Source: Aliicoccus persicus
Lineage (GTDB): Bacteria; Bacillota; Bacilli; Staphylococcales; Salinicoccaceae
Direction of reading: 5' to 3'
NCBI RefSeq assembly: GCF_900110815.1
Contig: NZ_FOIT01000004.1
Coordinates: forward strand, 97,809 to 155,948
DNA length: 58,140 bases
The stretch's first letter is position 1. The number at the start of each line of letters is the position of its first letter. The position numbers and the translations under genes were made by a program. A model generated the notes under the pieces. That model was given only the letters and a program-made list of their open reading frames with translations. It did no database searches and was not told the origin of the DNA. Below are positions 26,842-35,935 of this stretch, piece after piece.

Positions 26842-27648
26842 GTGATTGAATTTAAAGATGTATCCCTCGTTTATCCGAACGGGTTTAAAGGATTAAAAAA
26901 CATCAATTTAAAGATCGAGAAAGGTGAATTTGTCGTAATCGTCGGTATGAGTGGTGCTGGGAAGTCTACACTTATTCGAAGTATTAACCGTATGGTTCAA
27001 CCGACGAGTGGTCAACTCATTGTCAATGGTCGTGATATTACGAATTTAAAAGATCGTCAATTACGTGGGCTAAGAACGAATGTTGGTATGATTTTCCAAA
27101 GCTATAACATCGTAAAACGCATGAGTGTACTTCGCAATGTACTTGCAGGACGATTAGGACACACGGGTACGTTACGCAGCATTCTCGGCTGGTTTCCACA
27201 AAGTGATCTACAGCTGGCGATGAGAAACTTAGAGCGTGTCGGTATTGATTCTAAAGCATATCAGCGTGCGAGCAACTTATCTGGTGGTCAGCAACAGAGA
27301 ATTAGTATTGCGCGTGTGTTAACACAAGAACCCGCTGTCATATTAGCAGACGAACCAGTCGCAAGTTTAGACCCACCAACTTCGCACAAAGTAATGAAGG
27401 ACTTAAAGAAAGTTTCTAAGGAAGATGGGTTAACAACAATCGTTAACTTGCACTTTATCGATATGGCGATGGAATATGCAGACCGTATTATCGGACTCCG
27501 TGATGGTGAACTCGTGTTTGATGGTCCGATTTCAGAAGTAACGCCAGAAACATTTGTTGAAATTTATGGTCGTCCAATTAAAGAAGATGACTTACTCGGT
27601 AAAGATGATGAGCCGGAGGAGGTTGATTTAGAAGATGTCGTCAAATAA
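26842..27648 (+). CDS. phnC: Phosphonate-type ABC transporter ATP-binding protein
   Basis: 268 aa with a complete set of ABC motifs: Walker A GMSGAGKST at about 36, Q-loop MIFQSYN, signature LSGGQQQR at about 146, Walker B VILADEPVASLD at about 164 and the H-loop region NLHFID. The NIVKRMSVLRNVLAGRLG stretch is typical of PhnC. It starts with GTG at 26842, 5 nt behind GAGGTGG; the GTG at 26833 is inside that site. The C-terminus is acidic. It overlaps phnE1 by 14 bp. Confidence 0.93.
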   Translation: MIEFKDVSLVYPNGFKGLKNINLKIEKGEFVVIVGMSGAGKSTLIRSINRMVQPTSGQLIVNGRDITNLKDRQLRGLRTNVGMIFQSYNIVKRMSVLRNVLAGRLGHTGTLRSILGWFPQSDLQLAMRNLERVGIDSKAYQRASNLSGGQQQRISIARVLTQEPAVILADEPVASLDPPTSHKVMKDLKKVSKEDGLTTIVNLHFIDMAMEYADRIIGLRDGELVFDGPISEVTPETFVEIYGRPIKEDDLLGKDDEPEEVDLEDVVK

Positions 27649-28462
27649 GTCCGCGAACGAAAACAATGGTAAACGTTCTGGACGCATCTCTTTAACATCC
27701 ACTGTTCTTAAGGTGAAAATGTTACTCATCATTGCGGTGGTCGTCACGCTATACATACTAGCAGTCATCGCAACTGATTCGAATCCAATTCGAGTGATTG
27801 AAGGGTTTGAGCATATTTGGAACTTCGTCAAAGATGACTTGTTCCCACCAAACTTGGATTACTTTACTCGTGTTTGGGAACCATTACTAGAAACATGGAA
27901 CATCGCAATTTTTGGTACGACTTTCGGGGCGCTTTTAGCTTTACCCGTATCATTTTTAGCTGCCGGTAATATAACAACGAATAAGTATCTATATAGAATT
28001 TTTAGATTTATATTCAATATTATCCGTACTGTACCTGAAGTTATACTCGCGGTGCTTTTTGTTGCCCTAGTTGGTATTGGAGATGTGTCAGGTATACTTG
28101 CGCTCACAGTGCTTACTGTCGGTATTATCGGAAAACTGTTAAGTGAATCCATTGAGTCAATAGATCCAGGACCGATTGAAGCGATCCAAGCATCTGGTGG
28201 AAATAAGCTTCAGGTGATTCGCTATGCGGTGTTGCCACAAGTATTGCCGCAGTATGTCTCTTATACGCTTTACTCGCTTGAGATAAACGTAAAAGCATCA
28301 GTTATTCTTGGTTTCGTTGGTGCTGGTGGTATTGGTATTATTTTACGTCAACAGCTCGCCATGTTTAACTACGACCGAGTTGCAACAATCATATTGACGA
28401 TTTTTATCGTTGTAACAATTATAGACTTCATCAGTAACAGAGTAAGGGAGCGACTTGAATAA
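27635..28462 (+). CDS. phnE: Phosphonate-type ABC transporter permease 1
   Basis: 275 aa, binding-protein-dependent permease of the PhnE family with about six TM helices. The coupling-loop EAA motif is ESIEAIDPGPIEAI-like: ESIDPGPIEAIQASGGNKLQ at about 173-192, followed by VLPQVLPQYVSYTLY. A charged N-terminal stretch precedes TM1. The start lies inside the end of phnC, and the stop overlaps the phnE2 start by one base. It probably pairs with the second PhnE as a heterodimer. Confidence 0.93.
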   Translation: MSSNKSANENNGKRSGRISLTSTVLKVKMLLIIAVVVTLYILAVIATDSNPIRVIEGFEHIWNFVKDDLFPPNLDYFTRVWEPLLETWNIAIFGTTFGALLALPVSFLAAGNITTNKYLYRIFRFIFNIIRTVPEVILAVLFVALVGIGDVSGILALTVLTVGIIGKLLSESIESIDPGPIEAIQASGGNKLQVIRYAVLPQVLPQYVSYTLYSLEINVKASVILGFVGAGGIGIILRQQLAMFNYDRVATIILTIFIVVTIIDFISNRVRERLE

Positions 28463-29265
28463 TGGAAAATAGAGACAAAGTAAAAATTAATCAACTATTC
28501 AGTCGCAAAAAGAAAATGTACACCGCTGCAATTCTTATTATTCTTGCAGCTGTCTATATCGTCGCATTTTTATCGACACCATTTACAATTCGAAGTTCTT
28601 CAGTGTCTACACTTGAGACATTGAGACGACTTTTTATAGAACCATTAATCAACCCAGAATATTATAGTGGTTACCTTGAAATGATAGAATTAATGCTCGA
28701 AACGATTGCTATCGCTTATGCAGGTGTGACCGTTGCGACAATAATCGCAGTGCCAGTTGGATTTTTAGCGGCACGTAATTTACTTGGACCTTTATCTTAT
28801 CTAGCAAAAGCTTTGTTGAACGCGATTCGTGCAATTCCTGAACTGATCTTTGCGATCATCTTCGTTGCATCAGTTGGTATTGGACCATATGCCGGGGTAC
28901 TTGCAATCAGCATTAACTCTGTTGGAATGATCGGTAAGTTATATGCTGAAGTTATCGAGTCGATTGATGAGGAACCATTAGAAGCGATACGCGCATCAGG
29001 TGGTAACAGAATTCAAGTCATTTGGTATGGCGTCTTGCCTCAAGTATTGCCGGAGTTCGTATCCTATTCGCTGTATCGATTCGAAATCGATGTACGTGCT
29101 TCTACAGTACTCGGTATCGTCGGTGCCGGTGGTATCGGTGCGCCGCTTATTTTAGCAACGTGGCAGCGTAATTGGGAAGATGTAGGGATGATTTTAATCG
29201 TTGTTGTCGTCTTCGTAAGTATTATCGATATATTATCGGGTCAAATCAGAAAACGCCTTACTTAA
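28462..29265 (+). CDS. phnE: Phosphonate-type ABC transporter permease 2
   Basis: 267 aa, homologous to the preceding permease and with the same landmarks: EVIESIDEEPLEAIRASGGNRIQ (EAA loop) and VLPQVLPEFVSYSLYRFEIDVRAS. Two tandem phnE genes are the usual arrangement in Staphylococcus. TAATG overlap with phnE1 couples translation. No terminator follows before the metallophosphoesterase gene 51 bp downstream. Confidence 0.93.
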   Translation: MENRDKVKINQLFSRKKKMYTAAILIILAAVYIVAFLSTPFTIRSSSVSTLETLRRLFIEPLINPEYYSGYLEMIELMLETIAIAYAGVTVATIIAVPVGFLAARNLLGPLSYLAKALLNAIRAIPELIFAIIFVASVGIGPYAGVLAISINSVGMIGKLYAEVIESIDEEPLEAIRASGGNRIQVIWYGVLPQVLPEFVSYSLYRFEIDVRASTVLGIVGAGGIGAPLILATWQRNWEDVGMILIVVVVFVSIIDILSGQIRKRLT

Positions 29266-29316
29266 ATAAATTCAAACATGTTATATTGAGAATATCACGA
29301 TTAATGGGGAACTATT

Positions 29317-30159
29317 ATGAAGATATTCTCTTTATTTTTGGCTTACAATATTGCACTCGCTCGATTTTTATATCAAAGTAACAAACGCATTGTCATCACG
29401 AAGCGTGAAATCTCTTTAGACAGGTTGCCTAAAGAATTTTCTGGAATGACGATTGCTCACGTTTCTGATTATCACAATGCGTTTTTTGGCTTCCGTGCAT
29501 CCAGATTAATCAAGAAGATTAAAAGCCTTGATGCAGATGTCATTTTCTTTACAGGGGATATAATTGACCGACGCACGCCAAATTTACGACGTGCAAAAAC
29601 GTTTATTAAGAAGCTCGAACAACTGGGTGAAGTGTATTACGTCACAGGGAATCACGAAATTCATTATGACGAATTTAATAAACTATACGATGCCATTGGC
29701 GCATCAAAAATTAAAAATATATCGATGAATAGTGCTGTGCTGACGAAGGGGAATCAGTCGATACATTTAATCGGTATGAATGATGTGTGGTTTTATGGAG
29801 ACGATGAAGACCCAGAGATTTATAATATATTCTATGAAAAGTTAAAAGAAAAGGTCGAGGGAAAGTCAGAGTTTAAACTATTGCTATCTCATAGACCAGA
29901 GTTGTTAGATCAATATGCTTCGCTCGATCTCGATTTAGTCTTTTCTGGACATGCACACGGCGGACAATTTAGAGTGCCGATTATAAAAGGACTCTATGCG
30001 CCACATCAAGGTGTCTTTCCAAAATACACAGAAGGTGTTTATAAAAAAGGAAATACACAACTCACTGTCAGTCGTGGACTTGGGAATAGTCGTTTTCCAT
30101 ATCGCTTATTCAACCGACCAGAAATTATTAAAGTGACGTTGAAGCGTAGCGAAGAATAA
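29317..30159 (+). CDS. Metallophosphoesterase, YkuE/YaeI-like
   Basis: 280 aa calcineurin-like phosphoesterase with the standard metal-binding series: HVSDYHN (Asp, His), FTGDIIDRR, VTGNHEIHYDEF, LSHRPEL, and GHAHGGQFR. The N-terminus MKIFSLFLAYNIALARF is a single hydrophobic anchor, suggesting membrane attachment with the active domain probably outside. Bacillus YkuE and relatives hydrolyse UDP-diacylglucosamine-like or other phosphoesters. It follows the phn genes and precedes a secreted nuclease in the same direction, suggesting a shared role in phosphate release. Confidence 0.88.
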   Translation: MKIFSLFLAYNIALARFLYQSNKRIVITKREISLDRLPKEFSGMTIAHVSDYHNAFFGFRASRLIKKIKSLDADVIFFTGDIIDRRTPNLRRAKTFIKKLEQLGEVYYVTGNHEIHYDEFNKLYDAIGASKIKNISMNSAVLTKGNQSIHLIGMNDVWFYGDDEDPEIYNIFYEKLKEKVEGKSEFKLLLSHRPELLDQYASLDLDLVFSGHAHGGQFRVPIIKGLYAPHQGVFPKYTEGVYKKGNTQLTVSRGLGNSRFPYRLFNRPEIIKVTLKRSEE

Positions 30160-30174
30160 GAGGTGAATGAGATA

Positions 30175-32286
30175 TTGAAACGAATACTGTTTACTATGAT
30201 TTTACTCTTTAATTTCACGCACAATATTTCTGCAGATACGAATGATGATACCCAAGTTGACACGGTCACGGTAGATACAATGCCTGGCCGAGTGCCGCTC
30301 GATACGGAACTCAAACTGACTACAGCAACGCCGGATGCCGAGATCTATTATACATACAACGGTACGGTGCCAACGACTGAGGATTATAAGTATGACGGCA
30401 GCATCGTATTGGATGAGCCTGGCTCGTATACGATTACTGCCATTGCATTTTCGGACACTTTACCCGATAGTCATGTATCCCAGTGGACATACGTTGTCAA
30501 TGATGGGGAATTTATGTTAATCCATGAAGTTCAAGGCCCTCGTCATGTTTCACCGTTTGATGGTGCGCCAGTTAATGATGTTTATGGCATCGTCACGTTC
30601 TATTACATGGATAGCGGCAATCATTATTTTCATATACAAACACCAGATGATTTAGTCGATCATGATCCAAATACTTCTGAGGGACTGCTTGTGTTTACCG
30701 CTAAAGAAGATCCGGTCGTTGAAGTGGGTGATGAGGTGATGATTTCAGGTACAGTTCAAGAGTTTTTTATCAACGGTTTTGAAGATAAAGAACAGACGGA
30801 TCTACCGGTAACACAACTGAATGCACGTGAGTTTGCTAGCGGAGAGATTCGCGTGCTGTCACGTGGAAATGATTTGCCGTCGCCAATTCTTATAACATCA
30901 GAAGATATTCCAGATGAAATCGCTTCTCTTAATCATTTCAATGATGGACTGGACGACGTATACTTTGATGCTGAAAATTATGCGATTGATTTTTGGGAAT
31001 CATTAGAAGGCATGCGTGTTCAAGTGAATGATCCATATGCTGTCGCACCACAACAACATGGCGATATCATCACGGTTTTAGATCAAAATCTAATCGATAC
31101 GAATCATGGCGGCGTGTTGCTGACAGAAGAAGGACCATCGACTCAACTCATCCATTTTAGAATGCATGACAATCAAGAGGCGCGAGACTTCCCTATTAAA
31201 ACGGGTGACTATTTCGAAGGACCACTCATCGGTCATGTCAGTTACGCGTACCAGTTTTATAAGCTCAATATTAGCTTAGAAGATATGCAAAATGCATTGG
31301 TTGAAGGCGACACGACACCGAAATCAACATCAATCGATGAAGCGGCTGACAAATTAACGATTGCGAGTTATAACTTAGAAAACTTCTCAGCATTTGAATT
31401 ACAGACATCAAATGAGAAAGCGGAGCGTTTAGCACGGGCAATCGTCGATGATCTTGGTGCACCTGATATCATTGGTGTTACTGAAGTACAAGATGAAAAT
31501 GGACCAATAGATGCTGGGAATCCAGGTGCACGTAAATCCTACACGAGACTCGTTAATGCAATCTATGAATATGGCGGCCCGCGTTATGAGTTTGCACATA
31601 TTGATCCGATTGATAATCAAGACGGTGGTCAACCGGGTTCAAACATTCAAGTTGGTTTCCTCTACAATAGAGAGCGTGTCAGTCTCAAAGAAGGAATACC
31701 GCATGGTGGTGCATTAGACGCTGTCAGTTATCGAGATGGTGCATTGACATTAAACCCAGGTCGTATTTCGCCTGAATCAGAAGCTTTAAGCGGCACGCGT
31801 AAACCACTCGTAGCGCAGTTCGAATTCAGCGATGAGAATGTGCTCGTTATCGTCAATCATTGGAACTCTAAACGTGAAGACGATCCACATTTCGGTCGGT
31901 ATCAACCCGCAGATACTGACAGTGAAGATAAAAGAATTCAGATCTCATTGTTAGTACAGGATTTTATCCGAGAAGTGATGAATGACAATGACGCTGCCAA
32001 TATCGTTTCTCTTGGTGACTTCAATGCATTTCAGTGGGAGGAGTCGATGCTCATTCAAGAAGATGAGTTTATGACAAACATGGTTCATGAAGTACCAGCA
32101 TCTGATCGCTATTCTTATATTTATAATGGTCATTCACAAGTGTTAGACCATATTTTTGTTTCAAATCATCTCGCTGATCAAACAATCATTAATCAAGTAA
32201 AAATCAATGCTGATTTCACTGATATGCATGGACGTGCGAGTGATCATGATCCGGTTATTATTCAAATAGATTTTTCGGACAATTAA
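30175..32286 (+). CDS. Secreted endonuclease/exonuclease/phosphatase-family nuclease
   Basis: 703 aa. The signal peptide MKRILFTMILLFNFTHNISA is followed by a chitobiase-C-like/FN3-like beta domain at about 30-100, an OB-fold-like region at about 115-210 (resembling the YhcR OB domain), and a C-terminal EEP nuclease domain at about 365-700. The latter contains SYNLENF (Asn), VTEVQD (Glu), VNHWNSK (His), SLGDFNAF (Asp, Asn) and ASDHDPV (Asp-His). It probably digests extracellular DNA or RNA. It starts with TTG at 30175, 8 nt behind AGAGGTGA; the GTG at 30163 is within that site. There is no cell-wall anchor. It is the last gene before a terminator. Confidence 0.85.
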   Translation: MKRILFTMILLFNFTHNISADTNDDTQVDTVTVDTMPGRVPLDTELKLTTATPDAEIYYTYNGTVPTTEDYKYDGSIVLDEPGSYTITAIAFSDTLPDSHVSQWTYVVNDGEFMLIHEVQGPRHVSPFDGAPVNDVYGIVTFYYMDSGNHYFHIQTPDDLVDHDPNTSEGLLVFTAKEDPVVEVGDEVMISGTVQEFFINGFEDKEQTDLPVTQLNAREFASGEIRVLSRGNDLPSPILITSEDIPDEIASLNHFNDGLDDVYFDAENYAIDFWESLEGMRVQVNDPYAVAPQQHGDIITVLDQNLIDTNHGGVLLTEEGPSTQLIHFRMHDNQEARDFPIKTGDYFEGPLIGHVSYAYQFYKLNISLEDMQNALVEGDTTPKSTSIDEAADKLTIASYNLENFSAFELQTSNEKAERLARAIVDDLGAPDIIGVTEVQDENGPIDAGNPGARKSYTRLVNAIYEYGGPRYEFAHIDPIDNQDGGQPGSNIQVGFLYNRERVSLKEGIPHGGALDAVSYRDGALTLNPGRISPESEALSGTRKPLVAQFEFSDENVLVIVNHWNSKREDDPHFGRYQPADTDSEDKRIQISLLVQDFIREVMNDNDAANIVSLGDFNAFQWEESMLIQEDEFMTNMVHEVPASDRYSYIYNGHSQVLDHIFVSNHLADQTIINQVKINADFTDMHGRASDHDPVIIQIDFSDN

Positions 32287-32300
32287 ATTTTGTTATTTCA

Positions 32301-32334
32301 AACGAGTACCTTAGTGTAAGGTGCTCGTTTTTTT
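32301..32334 (+). terminator. Terminator after the nuclease gene
   Basis: AACGAGTACCTT / AAGGTGCTCGTT stem (one mismatch) with seven T residues. It marks the end of the phn-phosphoesterase-nuclease unit. Confidence 0.9.
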
Positions 32335-32448
32335 GTAAAAACTGTAAAATTTGAGATATACGGTTGATATACATAGTGTTTATTGTTATTATCTTAAACG
32401 TTGTCGTTTTTATACATATCCGTATACAAATAATTAGGGGGGACGAAC

Positions 32449-34071
32449 TTGAAAAACAAAAAGAGAAAAAGTAAAATTTCTAAAGTTTTTGTCTAAGGTG
32501 TAATTGCAATTGCAATCGTTGTTATTCTCGGTGCAATATTCCCAAGTGAATTCGGTGAAGTTGCAGGCGGCATTTCATCTTGGATTACGAAGTATATTGG
32601 TTGGTACTACATGATTCTCACGACGATGCTCGTATTTTTCTGTGTATTTCTCGTGTTGAGTCCCATCGGAAAGTTAAAGCTCGGTGCACCTGATGAAAAG
32701 CCTGAGTTTAAAACAATATCTTGGTTAGCCATGTTGTTTAGTGCAGGTATGGGTATCGGACTCGTATTCTATGGTGCGTCAGAACCGATTACACACTTTA
32801 TGTCACCACCGACAGAAGAAGGTGGCACTGATGAAGCGATGATGGAAGCGATGCGCTCGACATTTTTACACTATGGATTCCACGCGTGGGCGATGTATGG
32901 TGTTGTTGCGCTCGGTCTTGCATACGCTCAATTTAGACGTGGTGAAGTCGGTCTATTATCTAAAGTACTCAGACCAATTTTTGGTGACCGTGTAGATGGT
33001 CCACTGGGTATTGTTGTCGATGTTTTATCTGTATTCGCGACCGTTATTGGTGTCGCAGTATCTCTTGGTATCGGCGCCATGCAAATTAATGGTGGTGTGA
33101 ATTACTTGCTTGGAGTTCCAGTAAATACTTTTGTTCAAGGGATTATCATTGTCATCGTTACAATACTATTCTTGATGAGTGCATGGTCAGGGCTAAGCAA
33201 AGGGATTCAATATTTAAGTAACCTAAACATGATTATGGCTGGTTTGTTATTTGGAGTGATACTTATCATTGGTCCAACATTACTGATCCTAAATATGATG
33301 ACTGCAGGTACAGGTCAATATTTAGGTACTTTCCTACAACAAAGTTTTGATATCGCACCACTTAATGAACAGAAAAGTGAGTGGTTGGATACTTGGACTG
33401 TGTACTACTGGGGTTGGTGGATGAGTTGGAGTCCATTTGTTGGTATATTCATCGCACGTGTGTCTCGTGGACGAACAGTGCGTGAGTTTATATTAGCGGT
33501 GCTTTTCGTACCGACAGTCATTGGTATTCTCTGGTTCAGTACATTTGGTGTAACCGGTGTGACGATTGCAGAGCAAGTGCCTGCGATATTTAGTATGAAC
33601 GCCGAAGTACAGCTGTTTGCAGTCTTTAATGAATTGCCATGGAGTACATTATTATCTCTGATTACAGTTGTACTAATTGCTGGATTCTTTATCACCTCAG
33701 CAGACTCAGCGACATTTGTACTCGGTATGCAAACATCATTCGGATCGTTAACGCCATCGGGTATGATTAAAATTATTTGGGGTATTGCACTTGCTGCAAT
33801 CGCTTATATCTTACTTCTCGCTGGTGGAGAAACCGGACTAAATGCACTGCAATCCGCAGCAATAATCGCAGCCTTACCATTTAGTGCTGTTGTTGTGTTA
33901 ATGGCAATCTCATTCTATAAAGATGCCAGTGCAGAAATAAAGTACTTTGAGTTAACATTTACGCCGCATGAAGAGCGTTATAAGGAATATGTTGACGGCA
34001 CTTTAGAAGAGTATGAAGAGAATTTAGAAGAATATAAAAAGAGTCTTAAAGACGATACACCAGGTATATAA
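32449..34071 (+). pseudogene. BCCT-family osmoprotectant transporter with an in-frame stop at codon 16
   Basis: From a TTG at 32449, behind AGGGGGGACGA, the frame encodes 541 codons with the full BCCT layout: TM1 GVIAIAIVVILGAIFP, FSAGMGIGLVFYGASEPITHF, the TM8 tryptophan motif YYWGWWMSWSPFVGIFIARVSRGR, and 12 TM helices. Codon 16 (32494-32496) is TAA. The rest of the frame is undamaged and well coded. The first in-frame ATG after the stop is at 32611, which would lose TM1. BCCT carriers import glycine betaine, choline or carnitine. The gene is either a recent nonsense mutant, a sequencing error, or read through. Confidence 0.8.
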
Positions 34072-34078
34072 ATTTTTT

Positions 34079-34107
34079 AGCATATCCATTTCGGGTATGC
34101 TTTTTTT
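34079..34107 (+). terminator. Terminator after the BCCT gene
   Basis: AGCATATCC / GGGTATGCT stem with a seven-T run. Confidence 0.8.
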
Positions 34108-34155
34108 AATGCTGATTCAGTATAATATGAGTAAATAAATATTAGGGATGATCAG

Positions 34156-35481
34156 ATGACAAAAATATTATTCACTGGAGACAGCATCATCGCTCGACCA
34201 TTTTTGAATCATCAAGGAGAGACAGAGCTTAAAGCGTTAATTAGAAGCGTACCGTTTGCATTTACGAATTTAGAAGTGTTACCGATAGATTTTAAAGGTC
34301 ATCATGCAGCACGTAGCGATGGCGCACACTTTTCAGCACCACGAGAAGTTTTACCGGACTTACAAAGTGCGGGATTCAATTTGTTTAGCTGTGCGAATAA
34401 CCATATGCTCGACTATGGCGAGACAGGTTTGAAGACGCTGATTGATCATTTGAAAGAAAATGATGTGAGCTACAGTGGAGTAGGTCGTACACTCGGTGAA
34501 GCATCGGCGCCAACTTACCTTGATATTAATGATACCGTCGTATCACTGATTTCATGTGCATCCACAGTGTTCCCAGAAACAGTTGCAGGCGAACGCAACG
34601 ATTTTACTGAGGGTCGTTATGGAGTTAATCCAATGCGATATGGATTAGAGTATCACCTTGATGAAGAGAACTTTAGTCACATGTCCCAGTTATTTGTATC
34701 CCTAGGATTGGATCAAATGATGAGACAGTCACAGGACCTTGGTTTCGTCAGCCGTAAACTGGAGTCAAACGCGGAGGTATTATACTTCCATGACTTTAAT
34801 CATCGCGTCCAAAATGGCATTACTGCAAAGTTTGTAAATAGCGGAGTTAACGAGATAAAGACCTTTATAAATCAGACGGACGCGACGCGTCAAATTAAGT
34901 GGATTGAAGAAGCAAAAAGACGATCTGACATTTGTATCGTCAGTTTACATGCACATGAGAGTAAGTACGAACGCCAGTATCCAGCAGATTTCATAGGAGA
35001 GTTTGCGCGAGTTGCAATTGATCATGGGGCAGATGTCGTCGTCTGTCACGGTCCACATTTGCTACGTGGCATTGAGATTTATGAAGGCAAACCGATATTT
35101 TACAGCCTAGGGAACTTTATCGGAATGAATGATTTGGTAGAAAAATTGCCAGCGGGCAGTTACGACCGCTTTGGCTTGAGTAGCGATTTGTTGCCGAGTG
35201 AGGTGTTTGATATGCGAAGTGAAGGTGGGAAGAAAGGCTTCCCAGGACTCGATGACTTCTGGATTACAGTTATACCGGTTGTGAAGTTTGACGGTGATGA
35301 TGTAGTAGAGATTGAGTTACATGCTGTAAGGATGAATAATGAGAGTGTGCAACATCGCGGAAAACCGTATTTAGTATACGGGGACGAAGCGCAGTATGTG
35401 ATTGAGCATGTCGCGGGGTTGTCAGATGAGCTTGGGACGGAAATCGTGATGCGTGGCGATGTAGGGATTGTTCAGCTTTAG
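34156..35481 (+). CDS. CapA-family (PGA_cap) metallophosphatase-like protein
   Basis: 441 aa with the CapA/PgsA-type metallophosphoesterase core: ILFTGDSIIARP (Asp), TNLEVLP (Asn, Glu), SCANNHMLDYG at about 79-89, SLHAHESKYERQYP at about 259, VVCHGPHLLRGIEIYEGKPIFYSLGN. Family members act in poly-gamma-glutamate capsule synthesis, but this one has no signal peptide or TM anchor and no cap operon around it. About 90 residues are inserted in the middle (about 150-240), with a helical LGLDQMMRQSQDLGF segment. It is probably a cytoplasmic phosphatase of unknown substrate. Confidence 0.75.
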   Translation: MTKILFTGDSIIARPFLNHQGETELKALIRSVPFAFTNLEVLPIDFKGHHAARSDGAHFSAPREVLPDLQSAGFNLFSCANNHMLDYGETGLKTLIDHLKENDVSYSGVGRTLGEASAPTYLDINDTVVSLISCASTVFPETVAGERNDFTEGRYGVNPMRYGLEYHLDEENFSHMSQLFVSLGLDQMMRQSQDLGFVSRKLESNAEVLYFHDFNHRVQNGITAKFVNSGVNEIKTFINQTDATRQIKWIEEAKRRSDICIVSLHAHESKYERQYPADFIGEFARVAIDHGADVVVCHGPHLLRGIEIYEGKPIFYSLGNFIGMNDLVEKLPAGSYDRFGLSSDLLPSEVFDMRSEGGKKGFPGLDDFWITVIPVVKFDGDDVVEIELHAVRMNNESVQHRGKPYLVYGDEAQYVIEHVAGLSDELGTEIVMRGDVGIVQL

Positions 35482-35506
35482 GTGACTGAAGATTTGTGGG
35501 TAGCCG

Positions 35507-35860
35507 TGTACGGCAAGTTTGAAAAATTTGGTATGCCGCACAGTTTGGGTTGTGAAGTGTGTGTCAAGTCGGAAAAAATTGGTCTGCCGCACATCTTGAA
35601 CTGTTTAGTGTTACTCACAAGGCAGTATCAAGGGCTTGAGTAACACTTAGGTTAGTAAACTGTTACTCCCGAGGGAAAATCAATGACTTGAGGAACACTT
35701 TTGACCTTTATCTGTTCCTCAGACGATAAAATCTAGTGCTGCGGAACACTTTTGCCCATTAACTGTTCCTCAGATGGGAAAATCTAGTGCTGCGGAACAA
35801 CAAGAGCCTTAAACTGTTGCTCGACAAATAAAAACTTGCGACAGCATCACAAAACAAACA
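35507..35860. repeat. 51-bp tandem hairpin array (seven units)
   Basis: Seven units starting at 35507, 35558, 35609, 35661, 35713, 35764 and 35815, with spacing 51, 51, 52, 52, 51 and 51. Each begins TGTnnnnC and carries a matching inverted arm about 27-32 nt later: TGTACGGCA/TGCCGCACA; TGTTACTC/GAGTAACA; TGTTCCTCAG/CTGCGGAACA (twice); TGTTGC/GCGACA. Loops are A-rich. It fills the 454-bp gap between the convergent CapA-like and OSBS-like genes. No open reading frame is convincing here. Function unknown. Confidence 0.85.
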
Positions 35861-35907
35861 AAAGCCCGGTGTGCGACGATGCCACAAAATCAGTCTCCAC
35901 ACACCGG
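35854..35907 (-). terminator. Terminator of the OSBS/NSAR-like gene
   Basis: On the - strand: CCGGTGTG, 26-nt loop, CACACCGG, then GGCTTTTGTTTG. The loop is long but the 8-bp stem is perfect. Confidence 0.7.
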
Positions 35908-35935
35908 TTCTCCTAATCATCATCCAATCACCAAA

